11,178 nt of DNA from Chlorobium sp. (lineage in GTDB: Bacteria; Bacteroidota; Chlorobiia; Chlorobiales; Chlorobiaceae). The notes under the pieces were generated by a model. That model was not told the DNA's origin, made no database searches, and saw only the letters and a program-made list of their open reading frames with translations. The position numbers and the translations under genes were made by a program. Shown here one piece after another: positions 1-7,630 of this stretch (positions within the stretch are counted from its first letter, which is position 1; every line of letters begins with the position of its first letter). The DNA lies in the NCBI GenBank assembly GCA_028278005.1, contig JANQFD010000135.1:1-11178 (forward strand). The letters are read 5' to 3'.

Positions 1-606
1 GCTGCAACACAGTAGTTCCACGAGCATCTTGTGCTTTTCCGAAAGGACGACCGAACCATGTTGCAGGATGACATCACCGGAACGGTGTTGGGCGGAACCT
101 ACGAGTTTTCTCCCTTTCACCTGAAGCTCGTTTCTTGCAGATGCCGTAAAGCAGCTTGCCGATTCAGTAGAGTTGTATCGCCTTCGTATATCCGGAGTTG
201 TGCGGCAGAATTCGGTTTGAATGCCGAAAGCGCTGAGCGCCCCGCGAATGGTCTCGTGAACCATTGCATAGATCTCGGCATTTCCAAGACGGGTCTCGGC
301 CAGTAAAGAATAGGTGAATTCATCGATGTGAAGTACGGCTCTCCCGCCGGTCGGCCTTCTTACAATATCTATGTCATGTCTCCTGCAAGATTCTTCATCA
401 ATTTCTTCGGCACGCTGACTGTGTCCCAGGGATACAGCCGGGGGAGCCCAGGTATAAAAACGCCACAGCATGCTGCTGCAGCCGAATTTTTTTTGAAACC
501 TGCCGGTTTTGAAAAGTTCGAAAACAGCCTTGTCAAAAGCCATATTCCAGGCACCGTCATGCACACCTGTTGAAACTGCATATGCTGAAGAATATGAAGA
601 TACCAT
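1..606 (-). CDS. LipM/LplA-family octanoyl- or lipoyl-protein transferase (3' end outside the window)
   Basis: I translated this frame by hand from the reverse complement: 202 codons, open from the ATG at 606 to the window edge, with no stop. It has the BPL/LplA/LipB cofactor-transferase fold signature. Residues 82-93 read VRRPTGGRAVLH, the classic lipoate-binding RRxTGG motif. Residues 165-173 read GRKLVGSAQ, with K167 the invariant lysine, followed by ILQHGS at 180-185. C152 sits in an SCF context, where LipM octanoyltransferases carry their catalytic cysteine; LplA ligases lack it. By family knowledge it would move octanoyl or lipoyl groups onto E2 or GcvH-type domains in the cytoplasm. 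The start is fixed because an in-frame TGA lies 18 codons upstream and no other start codon intervenes. No clear Shine-Dalgarno is visible. The gene is divergent from panB. The family is secure; LipM versus LplA or LipL is inference from C152. Confidence 0.85.
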   Translation of the reverse strand, partial: MVSSYSSAYAVSTGVHDGAWNMAFDKAVFELFKTGRFQKKFGCSSMLWRFYTWAPPAVSLGHSQRAEEIDEESCRRHDIDIVRRPTGGRAVLHIDEFTYSLLAETRLGNAEIYAMVHETIRGALSAFGIQTEFCRTTPDIRRRYNSTESASCFTASARNELQVKGRKLVGSAQHRSGDVILQHGSVVLSEKHKMLVELLCCS

Positions 607-829
607 AGTGTTCTGATGGTATGTTGCTGAAAAGGTTTCAGCGCATGCTCGGCAATCGCTTCACGCAGAGGTTTTTGAACACTCGCGGTAACATGCCGGT
701 AACGACTTCTCTTTAAACAAGCTGCATACCCAAAGATATAGAGAATATCGATTCGGGGGGACATTCTTTTTGTTATTTTGAAAAGCTAAGATTTACCATG
801 TTAACAGGCTCAATCGGGGGAAATGATCA

Positions 830-1663
830 ATGGGTAACAACGGCGGCAAAAAACTTCCACATGTTACAACACGGAGACTTCTTGAAATGAAGGCGCAAGG
901 TGAAAAGATTGCCATGCTGACTGCGTACGACTATACGACAGCCAGAATTCTTGATCGTTCGGGCATTGATGTTATACTTGTCGGCGATTCCGCAAGCAAT
1001 GTTTTTTCGGGGCATGATACGACACTTCCGATAACCATAGAAGAGATGATCTACCACACAAAGGCAGTTGTTCGAGGTGTTCAGGCAGAGTCGAGCCGGG
1101 CAATGGTGGTTATTGATATGCCTTTCATGAGCTATCAGCTTTCGAGTGAAGAGGCATTGCGCAATGCCGGGAAGATCATGAAGGACAATGAATGCGATGC
1201 CGTGAAAATGGAAGGGGGGAAAGTGATTGTCGATACAGTGAAACGTATAACCGACGTAGGCATTCCGGTTATGGGGCATCTTGGTCTTACACCGCAATCA
1301 ATCTACAAGTTCGGCAGCTACAAGGTAAGGGCAAGGGAGGAAAAAGAGGCGGAAGAACTCCTGAGAGATGCTGCTTTGCTTGAGAAAGCCGGAGCTTTTG
1401 CGGTGGTGCTTGAAAAAATCCCTGCCGACCTTGCGGCGGAAGTGACCCGTTCTTTATCAATACCGACAATTGGTATCGGGGCCGGGAACGTTTGCGACGG
1501 TCAGGTTCTGGTTATCAATGACATGCTCGGTCTCAATACTGAATTTCATCCGCGTTTTGTCAGAAGGTATGCCGAGCTCTACAGTGTTGTGAAAGATGCG
1601 GTGAGCCTCTATGTCGATGATGTAAAGAAAGGAACGTTTCCTTCTGAAGACGAGAGTTATTGA
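830..1663 (+). CDS. panB: 3-methyl-2-oxobutanoate hydroxymethyltransferase (ketopantoate hydroxymethyltransferase)
   Basis: PanB makes ketopantoate from 2-oxoisovalerate and 5,10-methylene-tetrahydrofolate, the first committed step toward pantothenate and coenzyme A, in the cytoplasm. At 277 residues it has normal family length and covers the whole (beta/alpha)8 barrel. Visible landmarks are [11 protein letters not shown] (29-39), LVGDSASNV (50-58) with D53, VIDMPF with D96, AVKMEGG with E128, MGHLGLTPQ (148-156) and VLEKIP with E195. By family alignment from memory D53, D96 and E128 are the metal and substrate ligands, and E195 is the catalytic base. [22 protein letters not shown] near residue 215-236 is the usual C-terminal signature, broken here only by ordinary substitutions. 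The ATG is preceded by GGGGGA at 817-822 at good spacing. It is the first plus-strand gene after the divergent region; pssA follows after 88 bases. I found no convincing promoter. Confidence 0.96.
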   Translation: MGNNGGKKLPHVTTRRLLEMKAQGEKIAMLTAYDYTTARILDRSGIDVILVGDSASNVFSGHDTTLPITIEEMIYHTKAVVRGVQAESSRAMVVIDMPFMSYQLSSEEALRNAGKIMKDNECDAVKMEGGKVIVDTVKRITDVGIPVMGHLGLTPQSIYKFGSYKVRAREEKEAEELLRDAALLEKAGAFAVVLEKIPADLAAEVTRSLSIPTIGIGAGNVCDGQVLVINDMLGLNTEFHPRFVRRYAELYSVVKDAVSLYVDDVKKGTFPSEDESY

Positions 1664-1751
1664 AAAACCTGACTGAAAAGATGATTGTAAAAGACACCCG
1701 GAAGGTTTTACTTTACGACTCAAAACAAAGAGGTAAGCTTGAGTCAAGGTT

Positions 1752-2525
1752 ATGAAAGACGATAAAAGAAATGACGAGACAGGGGAGCGGAAACCTTCAA
1801 TACCATTAGTTTCCAGGACTGTTGTTCCTTCCGTTTTTTCGGTGATGAATATGGTCTGCGGATATGTCGCTATTGTCATGTCGGGAGCGGATCAATTTGT
1901 GGCAGCCGGGTGGTTCATCATACTGGCGGCGTTTTTTGATACCTTTGACGGTTTTGTGGCGAGGATGACAAACGCAGCGTCGAAGTTCGGTATAGAACTT
2001 GATTCTTTGTCTGATCTGGTTTCTTTCGGTGCCGCACCGGCATACCTGGTTTACAAGTTCGGCCTGGAAGATACGGGGGCTGTGGTCGGGGTTATTCTTA
2101 GTTCCATGCTCGTCGTAGGGAGTGGTCTGAGGCTCGCGAGGTTCAATATCGGGGTGCTGGGCTACCGGAAAGACTCTTTTTCAGGACTTCCAACACCTGC
2201 ACAGGCATTGACCGTTGCCGGTTTTGTGTTGTGGATGAGCGCTGAACAGGTTTTGAGCCAGTATCAGCTGCAGAACACATTGGCATTGCTTACTGTTGTT
2301 CTGGCTGTTCTTATGGTCAGCAGGGTACATTATTCGGCCCTGCCGAAACCCACAATGGATACCGTCAGAGAGAGGCCGGTACAGACAGTATTCTACATCG
2401 CAGTCTTTTTTTGTGTGCTTATCTATCAGGCAAAGGCATTATTTGTTGCCATGTTATTGTATATTCTGCTGGGTGTTCTGAAATCTCTCTCACTGTTTTT
2501 CAGGGAGCTTGTTTTTCAGAGATAA
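1752..2525 (+). CDS. pssA: CDP-diacylglycerol--serine O-phosphatidyltransferase
   Basis: This integral membrane enzyme makes phosphatidylserine from CDP-diacylglycerol and serine, the route to phosphatidylethanolamine. Its 257 residues contain a perfect CDP-alcohol phosphatidyltransferase motif, D-x2-DG-x2-AR-x8-G-x3-D-x3-D, at residues 63-88 (D63, D66, G67, A70, R71, G80, D84, D88). These aspartates bind the metals and the CDP moiety. The N-terminal PSVFSVMNMVCGY and the SFGAAPAYLVY segment after the motif match the PssA branch rather than PgsA. The remainder is a series of hydrophobic helices, including two near the C terminus. ATG 1752 is the only start, since a TGA lies at 1740-1742 in frame. 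Its nearest purine stretch (AAGG, 1746-1749) is too close, while a better one (AAAGAGG, 1727-1733) stands 18 bases away, in front of a tiny TTG frame. It may be co-transcribed with panB. No terminator follows. Confidence 0.93.
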   Translation: MKDDKRNDETGERKPSIPLVSRTVVPSVFSVMNMVCGYVAIVMSGADQFVAAGWFIILAAFFDTFDGFVARMTNAASKFGIELDSLSDLVSFGAAPAYLVYKFGLEDTGAVVGVILSSMLVVGSGLRLARFNIGVLGYRKDSFSGLPTPAQALTVAGFVLWMSAEQVLSQYQLQNTLALLTVVLAVLMVSRVHYSALPKPTMDTVRERPVQTVFYIAVFFCVLIYQAKALFVAMLLYILLGVLKSLSLFFRELVFQR

Positions 2526-2574
2526 AGCGTAGGGCTGTTGCTCTCTCGAACTGTTTACATGTTGCGCAGTTTGA

Positions 2575-2587
2575 CGGGACAATCCCG
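2575..2587. repeat. short inverted repeat CGGGA-CAA-TCCCG
   Basis: A perfect 5-bp inverted repeat with a 3-base loop in the pssA-purS gap. No U-rich tract follows, so it is not a normal intrinsic terminator. Each arm is complementary to an arm of the second inverted repeat at 2643-2658, so the two could fold in alternative ways if transcribed together. Confidence 0.6.
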
Positions 2588-2606
2588 CTATGGGGATATA
2601 GTATAT

Positions 2607-2635
2607 CTGACTGTTATTATTAAACTTGCTATTAT
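2607..2635 (+). promoter_or_regulatory. candidate sigma70-type promoter for purS-purQ
   Basis: CTGACT at 2607-2612 (4 of 6 to TTGACA) and TATTAT at 2630-2635 (5 of 6 to TATAAT) are separated by 17 bases, in an AT-rich stretch directly ahead of purS. Initiation about 7 bases downstream would put the 2643-2658 hairpin at the very 5' end of the mRNA. This is motif matching by eye only. An alternative -35-like TTGACG at 2571 has TATAGT at 2597, but the 20-base spacing is too long. Confidence 0.35.
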
Positions 2636-2642
2636 TGAAACA

Positions 2643-2658
2643 TCCCGACAAGTCGGGA
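2643..2658. repeat. perfect inverted repeat TCCCGAC-AA-GTCGGGA
   Basis: A 7-bp palindromic hairpin (6 bp with a realistic 4-base CAAG loop) lying 11 bases before the purS ribosome binding site. It is not followed by a T run. It may be a 5' mRNA stabilising hairpin, a protein operator, or a dispersed REP-like element. Its arms can also pair with those of the 2575-2587 repeat. Confidence 0.65.
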
Positions 2659-2668
2659 CGCTCAGTTC

Positions 2669-2674
2669 AGGAGG
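2669..2674 (+). promoter_or_regulatory. ribosome binding site that fixes the purS start
   Basis: AGGAGG, a perfect Shine-Dalgarno core, ends 10 bases before ATG 2685. It decides that start over the longer in-frame ORF beginning at 2538, whose extra 49 residues would translate the promoter and hairpin region and match nothing in the PurS family. Confidence 0.85.
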
Positions 2675-2684
2675 AATAACGACT

Positions 2685-2948
2685 ATGGCTTACAAGGCAA
2701 AAATCAGGGTCACTCTCCGGCCATCTATCCTGGATGTTCAGGGAAAAGCCGTACACCATGCTCTTGAAAATCTCGGGTACTCAACTGTTGATTCGGCAAG
2801 AATCGGCAAGTACATAGAAGTGACGATTAATGAGGATGATGCCCATAGTGCTGAGCGTATCGGCAGCGAGATTTGCCGGAAGCTTCTGGCAAATCCGGTG
2901 ATGGAGGATTATGACATCGAACTGGAAAAAATCAACGAAAGGGGCTGA
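2685..2948 (+). CDS. purS: phosphoribosylformylglycinamidine synthase subunit PurS
   Basis: PurS is the small bridging subunit of the three-part FGAM synthase (PurS, PurQ, PurL). It helps channel ammonia from PurQ to PurL in the fourth step of purine synthesis. The 87 residues match the family's usual 80-90. The family pattern is visible: a first strand YKAKIRVTLRPSILDVQG (3-20), AVHHALENLGY (22-32), the conserved RIGKYIEV segment (39-46), and a C-terminal ANPVMEDYDIEL stretch. The start at 2685 has a perfect AGGAGG. It ends two bases before purQ begins, so the pair is clearly co-translated. PurL is not in this window. Confidence 0.95.
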   Translation: MAYKAKIRVTLRPSILDVQGKAVHHALENLGYSTVDSARIGKYIEVTINEDDAHSAERIGSEICRKLLANPVMEDYDIELEKINERG

Positions 2949-2950
2949 GT

Positions 2951-3658
2951 ATGGACAGTGTGACCATGGGCATTGTTGTTTTTCCCGGTTCTAACTGTGA
3001 TCATGATACAGAGTTTGCGGCAGGATCTTTTGCCGGGGTGAAAACCAGAATGTTGTGGCATAAAGAACATGACCTTCAGGGAAGTGACGTTGTTATTCTC
3101 CCGGGAGGGTTTTCTTACGGGGATTATCTCAGGGCAGGGTCGATAGCCAAGTTTTCCCCGATTATGAGGGAGGTGATTGCATTTGCCCGTAACGGTTATC
3201 CGGTGCTTGGTATCTGTAACGGTTTTCAGGTACTGCTTGAATGCGGCCTGCTCGAGGGTGCGTTATCAAGAAACCGTGAGAAGAAATTTATCTGTCGGCA
3301 CATGCATGTAAAGGTTGTTAACAACCGCACCGTGTTCACCTCTCTGTATGATGAAAACGAAGTGATCAGTCTTCCTGTTGCTCACGGTGAGGGTAACTAC
3401 TATGCTCCGGAAGAGACGATAAACAGCCTGGAAGAACATGATCAGATTGTCTTCAGGTACAGCGATGCGGATGGCAGGATAACCGATGAGGCAAACCTCA
3501 ACGGTTCGGTCTCGGCGATTGCCGGTATCGCGAACAGGGAGAAAAACGTTCTCGGTCTTATGCCCCATCCTGAAAGGGCCAGCGAAGCGGTCCTTGGATC
3601 GAATGATGGCGCCAGGATGTTCAGCGGTCTTGTCGAACAGATATTGTGCCGGGCATGA
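2951..3658 (+). CDS. purQ: phosphoribosylformylglycinamidine synthase glutaminase subunit PurQ
   Basis: PurQ is the glutamine amidotransferase subunit of FGAM synthase. It hydrolyses glutamine and passes ammonia to PurL. The 235 residues form a complete class I (triad) amidotransferase. PGSNCDHDTE is at 12-21, LPGGFSYGDYLRAG at 50-63, and the nucleophile C89 lies in GICNGFQ. LPVAHGEGNY follows in the middle of the protein, and H206 and E208 in MPHPERA complete the triad. The start has AAAGGGG six bases upstream (2938-2944) and lies two bases after the purS stop. A second in-frame Met (residue 6) is possible but is worse placed relative to that site. The downstream transporter starts 42 bases later, so it may belong to the same transcript. 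Confidence 0.96.
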   Translation: MDSVTMGIVVFPGSNCDHDTEFAAGSFAGVKTRMLWHKEHDLQGSDVVILPGGFSYGDYLRAGSIAKFSPIMREVIAFARNGYPVLGICNGFQVLLECGLLEGALSRNREKKFICRHMHVKVVNNRTVFTSLYDENEVISLPVAHGEGNYYAPEETINSLEEHDQIVFRYSDADGRITDEANLNGSVSAIAGIANREKNVLGLMPHPERASEAVLGSNDGARMFSGLVEQILCRA

Positions 3659-3700
3659 GTCGTCGCTTTCTACTTTCCGCACTAAACCGACCGATAAATA

Positions 3701-4972
3701 GTGAAGCATAAGGTTCAGCTGTTTTCGTGGCTACTGTTTGATTTTGCGAACACATCATTCAGTGTCATGATGGTGACTTTTGCTTTTCCTCTTTACTTCA
3801 AGAATGTCATATGCAGGGGGGAACCTGCAGGGGATGCACTTTGGGGGGCAAGTCTGAGTGTTTCCATGCTGATAGTTGCGCTCGTTTCTCCTGTACTGGG
3901 TGCTGCAGCAGATTTCTCGGGCAGGAGGAAAAGGTTTCTTTTTGCATTCACACTGCTTTCCATTACTGCAACCGCATTGCTCGGATTTACAGGACCGGGA
4001 TACGCTTTGCTTGCGGCAGGACTTTTCATCCTGGCAAATACGGGTTTTGAAGGAGGTCTTGTGTTTTATGACGCGTATCTTCCCGAAATCGCATCCGAAA
4101 GGAGTATAGGAAGGGTATCCGGTTACGGTTTTGCCATGGGGTATGTAGGCGCGTTGACTATTCTTCTGCTTCTTTTTCCTTTGCTGCAGGGCGGCATTAA
4201 TCCGGAAAACAGTCCAAACGTTACTCTCAGCTTTTTCCTCGTGGCGCTTTTCTTTGCGGTTTTCTCTGCACCTGTCTTTCTGGCTTTGAAGGATGAGAAA
4301 AAAAAGCCCGTGAAAACGCACTACCTGGGTAAATCCATCAGGGAGGTCAGATATACGATATTGCATATCATGAACTATCCCGATCTTGCCCGTTTCCTTC
4401 TGGCGTTTTTCTTTTATAACGATGCTATTCTTACCGTTATAGCGTTCTCTTCGATCTATGCCCAAAACACGCTTGGTTTCACAACTACCGAACTGATTGC
4501 GTTTTTTATGATCGTACAGACAACAGCGATTCTGGGCTCAATAGTGTTCGGGATTCTGACCGACAGAATCGGCCCGAAAAGAACTATCGTGCTGACGCTC
4601 TGTATCTGGTGCGTGGTGATTACCATGGCAATCCTTACAAAAGACAAACTGTTTTTCTACTATACAGGTTTGCTCGCAGGGCTTTCGATGGGTTCTTCGC
4701 AGGCGGCATCACGTTCAATGATGGCTAAGCTTACACCGAAAAAACACGTAACCGAGTTTTTCGGTTTTTATGACGGAACGTTCGGAAAGGCTTCGGCAAT
4801 CGCGGGTCCGGTGATTTTTGGCGTTATTTCCGCACAGGCCGGTGACCAGAGGATCGCCCTTGCTTCGCTTCTGTTTTTTTTCGGCATCGGGCTTTTCCTC
4901 ATACTCGGGGTCAGCACCCGTCAGACCCACCGTTCAGGGGGCAATGTATCGGATGGCAGGGATTATTCCTGA
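3701..4972 (+). CDS. MFS transporter, UMF1 family (Atg22-like)
   Basis: A 423-residue, very hydrophobic protein with about twelve predicted membrane helices and a charged central loop (DEKKKP, before the second half), the normal plan of a major facilitator. The N-terminal [12 protein letters not shown] (10-21), the loop-2/3 motif DFSGRRKR (71-78), and [19 protein letters not shown] (115-133) followed by [14 protein letters not shown] are characteristic of the UMF1 group related to yeast vacuolar Atg22. Substrates of bacterial UMF1 proteins are not established. The start is GTG 3701; an in-frame TAA lies two codons upstream, so no longer form is possible. No Shine-Dalgarno is visible, and initiation may depend on coupling to purQ. 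Position after purSQ hints at, but does not prove, a nucleobase or nucleoside role. An A8 tract (4298-4305) lies in the central loop codons. Confidence 0.87.
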   Translation: MKHKVQLFSWLLFDFANTSFSVMMVTFAFPLYFKNVICRGEPAGDALWGASLSVSMLIVALVSPVLGAAADFSGRRKRFLFAFTLLSITATALLGFTGPGYALLAAGLFILANTGFEGGLVFYDAYLPEIASERSIGRVSGYGFAMGYVGALTILLLLFPLLQGGINPENSPNVTLSFFLVALFFAVFSAPVFLALKDEKKKPVKTHYLGKSIREVRYTILHIMNYPDLARFLLAFFFYNDAILTVIAFSSIYAQNTLGFTTTELIAFFMIVQTTAILGSIVFGILTDRIGPKRTIVLTLCIWCVVITMAILTKDKLFFYYTGLLAGLSMGSSQAASRSMMAKLTPKKHVTEFFGFYDGTFGKASAIAGPVIFGVISAQAGDQRIALASLLFFFGIGLFLILGVSTRQTHRSGGNVSDGRDYS

Positions 4973-5027
4973 AAAACCTTTAGATTTTACCTTACAGTGC
5001 TTTCCGGTTCAGGCAACCCTACGGCGT

Positions 5028-6338
5028 ATGGATGGATCCAACAGAGGTATAGCTGGTTATCTTTCAGATAAAACAACGGGCTACTGGAACTTTATCCGTT
5101 CGTTTCTGCCGTTTATGCTGAGGAACTTCATGCAGGACCGTGTTTTTCTGAGTGCCGGTTCTCTTGCTTTCCAGACCCTTCTTTCGCTGGTGCCGCTTAT
5201 GGCGGTTGTTTTGTCGGTGTTAAGTGTCTCTCCTGTATTCGAGAACTTCAACCGGTATGTCGAGGATTTTATCCTGCAGAATTTCGTGCCCGCTTCGGGA
5301 GAGATGCTGAAAGGGTACCTCCAGCAGTTTATCAGCAATACATCGACTGTTCCGACAATCGGAGGGATGTTTCTGTTTATTATAGCCTTGTTTCTCATTT
5401 CCACAATCGACCATACTATCAACCAGATATGGGATGTTCGTGCTCCCAGGAAATTTCTCCAGGGTTTCACCCTATACTGGACGGTGCTTACTCTCGGGCC
5501 CATTATCATTGGTACAGGACTGGTGGCAAGTTCATACGTCTGGTATACGGTGTTTACCGAAGGTCCTCTCCTTGAAATGCGAACCCGTATCTTATCCTAT
5601 CTTCCTCTCGTCAATTCCTTTCTGGCTTTTTTTCTGCTTTACATGCTTGTTCCCAATCGGAGAGTGCGGTTCCTGCATGCAGCTTCAGGCGCTTTTCTTG
5701 CGACGGTCCTTTTTGAGTTGTCCAAGAAATGGTTTTCGTTTTATGTGACGACTTTTGCAACATTCGAACATATCTACGGAGCTTTGTCGGTTATTCCCCT
5801 CCTTTTTTTCTGGATATATCTTATCTGGGTCGTTGCTCTTACAGGGGCGGAATTCGTGTATTGTCTCGGTGCGATGCAATCGGTCACAAAACCGCGGAAG
5901 GCATTCGCTCCTCTTAAAGGAATGCAGGATGTGCTTGACATTATGGAATATATATGGCAGAGACAGCAGTCGGGGATCTGTGTCAACCTCAGGAAACATG
6001 CCATTGCAGGGGAAGGTATTGACAGCCGCCGGCTGAGGGAAATTGTGGCTGTTCTCATAGAAAACAATCTTATTCATGTTACCGCAGACGGAGGGCTTGC
6101 GTTAAGCGGAGATATTCATAATCTTACACTTTACGATCTCTATACGATCTTGCCTCCGGAGATCAGCAACAGCAATGAGGAAAACGGTCATGATGTCGGG
6201 AGCAACGTCAATCTGGCCGAGCTTGAAAAGCACATAGTGCACTGTCTTAAGGAGAATATGAATGAACCGGTTGCTGCTTTTTTTGTAGAGGAAGAGTCAC
6301 AGGACAAAGATCGTAAGAGGGGATCAGCCGGCAATTGA
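5028..6338 (+). CDS. YihY/BrkB-family inner membrane protein with C-terminal cytoplasmic domain
   Basis: A 436-residue protein from this start. Family hallmarks are [18 protein letters not shown] (43-60), [12 protein letters not shown] (127-138) and [20 protein letters not shown] (250-269) followed by LTGAEFVY. About six membrane helices span residues 25-280. The family was once called ribonuclease BN; that label is known to be wrong, and the molecular function is unsettled. Residues 300-375 are soluble and look like a small winged-helix-type domain ([13 protein letters not shown], then [26 protein letters not shown]), with an acidic, flexible tail. The frame is open further up, with ATGs at 4944 and 4953 overlapping the transporter. 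I prefer 5028 because the longer N terminus does not resemble the family, but no start has a well-placed ribosome site. Start uncertain; family confident. Confidence 0.85.
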   Translation: MDGSNRGIAGYLSDKTTGYWNFIRSFLPFMLRNFMQDRVFLSAGSLAFQTLLSLVPLMAVVLSVLSVSPVFENFNRYVEDFILQNFVPASGEMLKGYLQQFISNTSTVPTIGGMFLFIIALFLISTIDHTINQIWDVRAPRKFLQGFTLYWTVLTLGPIIIGTGLVASSYVWYTVFTEGPLLEMRTRILSYLPLVNSFLAFFLLYMLVPNRRVRFLHAASGAFLATVLFELSKKWFSFYVTTFATFEHIYGALSVIPLLFFWIYLIWVVALTGAEFVYCLGAMQSVTKPRKAFAPLKGMQDVLDIMEYIWQRQQSGICVNLRKHAIAGEGIDSRRLREIVAVLIENNLIHVTADGGLALSGDIHNLTLYDLYTILPPEISNSNEENGHDVGSNVNLAELEKHIVHCLKENMNEPVAAFFVEEESQDKDRKRGSAGN

Positions 6339-6380
6339 TTGAATAGAAGAAATAGTTTATGCATCTCTTCCGGAGGGAAA

Positions 6381-6431
6381 ATGACGATCATCGACTACAG
6401 TAGGTCCTGGAGCAGGCAATCAAGGGAATAA
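6381..6431 (+). CDS. 16-codon leader ORF overlapping the dnaX start
   Basis: ATG 6381 is preceded by a strong GGAGGG (6372-6377) and opens a 16-codon frame (MTIIDYSRSWSRQSRE). Its TAA shares its last base with the dnaX ATG (TAATG), the geometry of translational coupling. It is too short for a recognisable fold, and the peptide itself may not matter. A weak promoter-like pair, TTGATT (6335-6340) and TATGCA (6358-6363), with 17-base spacing, would start transcription just ahead of its ribosome site. That the ORF exists is seen; its role is inference. Confidence 0.45.
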   Translation: MTIIDYSRSWSRQSRE

Positions 6432-7630
6432 TGAGTTATCAGGTTATAGCACGAAAATACAGGCCGAAAAGATTTGCCGATATAACGGCTCAGGAGCACA
6501 TCACCCGTACCATCCAGAACTCGCTGCGATTGGGCAGGGTCGGGCATGGATACATTTTTTCCGGTCTTCGCGGGGTAGGGAAGACAACTGCTGCAAGGGT
6601 TTTTGCAAAGGCGGTTAACTGCAGCAGGATGATCGGGGATCCCGATTATCTCAAGGAAATAACAGAGCCCTGTAACGAGTGTGAAAGCTGTCGGGACTTC
6701 GAGGAGGGTACAAGCCTCAATATTTCGGAATTCGATGCAGCATCCAACAACAGCGTCGATGATATCCGGCTCCTGAGGGACAATGTGCGCTACGGACCTC
6801 AGAAAGGACGTTACAGGGTGTACATCATCGACGAGGTTCATATGCTTTCGACAGCAGCGTTCAACGCTTTTCTCAAGACGCTCGAAGAACCCCCGGCCCA
6901 TGCCATTTTTATCTTCGCGACCACTGAGCTGCACAAGATCCCTGCAACAATATCGTCGCGCTGTCAACAGTTTAACTTCAAGCGTATTCCCCTTGAAGAG
7001 ATAGAGGGGCAGCTGCACTCTATCTGTGAAGCCGAGCAAATCAAAGTCGATAACGACGCATTGCAGCTTATCGGCAGGAAAGCGCAGGGATCAATGCGCG
7101 ATGCCCAGAGTATTCTCGATCAGGTTATTGCGTTTGCTATCGAGCAGGAGGATGATCGAACCATTCATTACGAAAAGGTTGCTGAACTGCTGAACTATAT
7201 TGACGACGAACAGTTTTTCGAGGTTACCGATGCGGCGGCTGAAAACGATCCGAAGAAAATGCTCGATGTTGCCCGGTTTGTTATCGAAAATGGATACGAT
7301 GAGCAGGATTTTCTCGAGAAACTCATCGAGCATCTCCGGAACTTTCTGGTTGTCTATAACCTTCGTTCAACCAGACTGATCGAGCGGCCTGAACAGGTCA
7401 AGGAACGGTATCAGCGTGATGCTTCCCGTTTTGATTCCTCGATCATAATGCAGATGACCGATCTTCTCCTGCAGGCTCAGAAAGAACTCAAGTTTCAGTT
7501 TGAATACCAGTTCCGTTTCGAGCTTGTTCTGCTTAAGCTAATCGGGATTGTCCATCCCGTCGGATCACTGTCTTCAACCGAAGGCGAAGGCGAGACTCCT
7601 GAAAAAAAAAAGCCTCTGATAAAAAACTGA
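6431..7630 (+). CDS. dnaX: DNA polymerase III subunit gamma (zero-frame product of dnaX)
   Basis: The AAA+ motor of the clamp loader, which opens the beta clamp and loads it on primed DNA. Residues 1-360 hold all core elements. YRPKRFADITAQEH (10-23) is the conserved N terminus. Walker A is GLRGVGKTT (45-53, K51, T52). The four zinc-binding cysteines are C64, C81, C84 and C87. EFDAASNNSVDDIR is at 100-113, and Walker B is IIDEVHML (132-139, D134, E135). LKTLEEPP is at 148-155, and the SRC motif has arginine finger R177. Domain III follows. Frame zero then enters ten A residues and stops at 7628-7630, six codons past the run, giving 399 residues without the tau C-terminal region. That region continues in the -1 frame. 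The start is supported by AGGGA close to the ATG and by overlap with the leader ORF. Confidence 0.95.
   Translation: MSYQVIARKYRPKRFADITAQEHITRTIQNSLRLGRVGHGYIFSGLRGVGKTTAARVFAKAVNCSRMIGDPDYLKEITEPCNECESCRDFEEGTSLNISEFDAASNNSVDDIRLLRDNVRYGPQKGRYRVYIIDEVHMLSTAAFNAFLKTLEEPPAHAIFIFATTELHKIPATISSRCQQFNFKRIPLEEIEGQLHSICEAEQIKVDNDALQLIGRKAQGSMRDAQSILDQVIAFAIEQEDDRTIHYEKVAELLNYIDDEQFFEVTDAAAENDPKKMLDVARFVIENGYDEQDFLEKLIEHLRNFLVVYNLRSTRLIERPEQVKERYQRDASRFDSSIIMQMTDLLLQAQKELKFQFEYQFRFELVLLKLIGIVHPVGSLSSTEGEGETPEKKKPLIKN
7581..7612 (+). promoter_or_regulatory. dnaX: probable dnaX recoding site: A10 slippery run with upstream purine stimulator
   Basis: Bases 7602-7611 are ten A residues followed by G. 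In dnaX phase the end of the run reads A_AAA_AAG (7606-7612), the heptamer used in E. coli dnaX. A Shine-Dalgarno-like stretch, AAGGCGAAGG (7581-7590), lies 11 bases before the run. In E. coli a similar element stimulates -1 shifting. The -1 frame opens right at the run: TGA at 7600-7602 closes it upstream, and it then stays open to 8256. I see no strong hairpin just downstream (only TGAC-N9-GTCA). Homopolymer length also permits RNA-polymerase slippage, as known for Thermus dnaX. A sequencing error of one base in the run is the alternative. Confidence 0.7.

Noticed and set aside
735..749. GATAT-AGAGA-ATATC as an operator between the lipM-like gene and panB
   Set aside because: A 5-bp AT-rich inverted repeat is expected by chance, and no promoter could be placed next to it.
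369..764. 131-codon minus-strand ORF overlapping the lipM-like start
   Set aside because: Over 369-606 it is out of frame with the recognisable lipoyl-transferase sequence. The part from 607 to 764 resembles nothing I know and has no good ribosome site.
1686..1711. GTAAAA/TTTTAC inverted repeat after panB as a terminator
   Set aside because: The stem is AT-only with mismatches inside, lacks a GC core and is not followed by a T run.
2538..2684. 49-codon N-terminal extension of purS
   Set aside because: It would translate the hairpin and promoter region. PurS proteins are 80-90 residues long and ATG 2685 has a perfect AGGAGG.
4298..4305. A8 run in the transporter gene as a second frameshift site
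   Set aside because: It encodes an ordinary Lys-rich cytoplasmic loop, and the zero frame continues as a normal transporter, so nothing requires recoding.
3755..4465. 236-codon minus-strand ORF opposite the transporter
   Set aside because: Its translation is rich in Arg, Lys, Cys and His with no family features, while the plus-strand frame is a clear membrane transporter; it is an antisense shadow.
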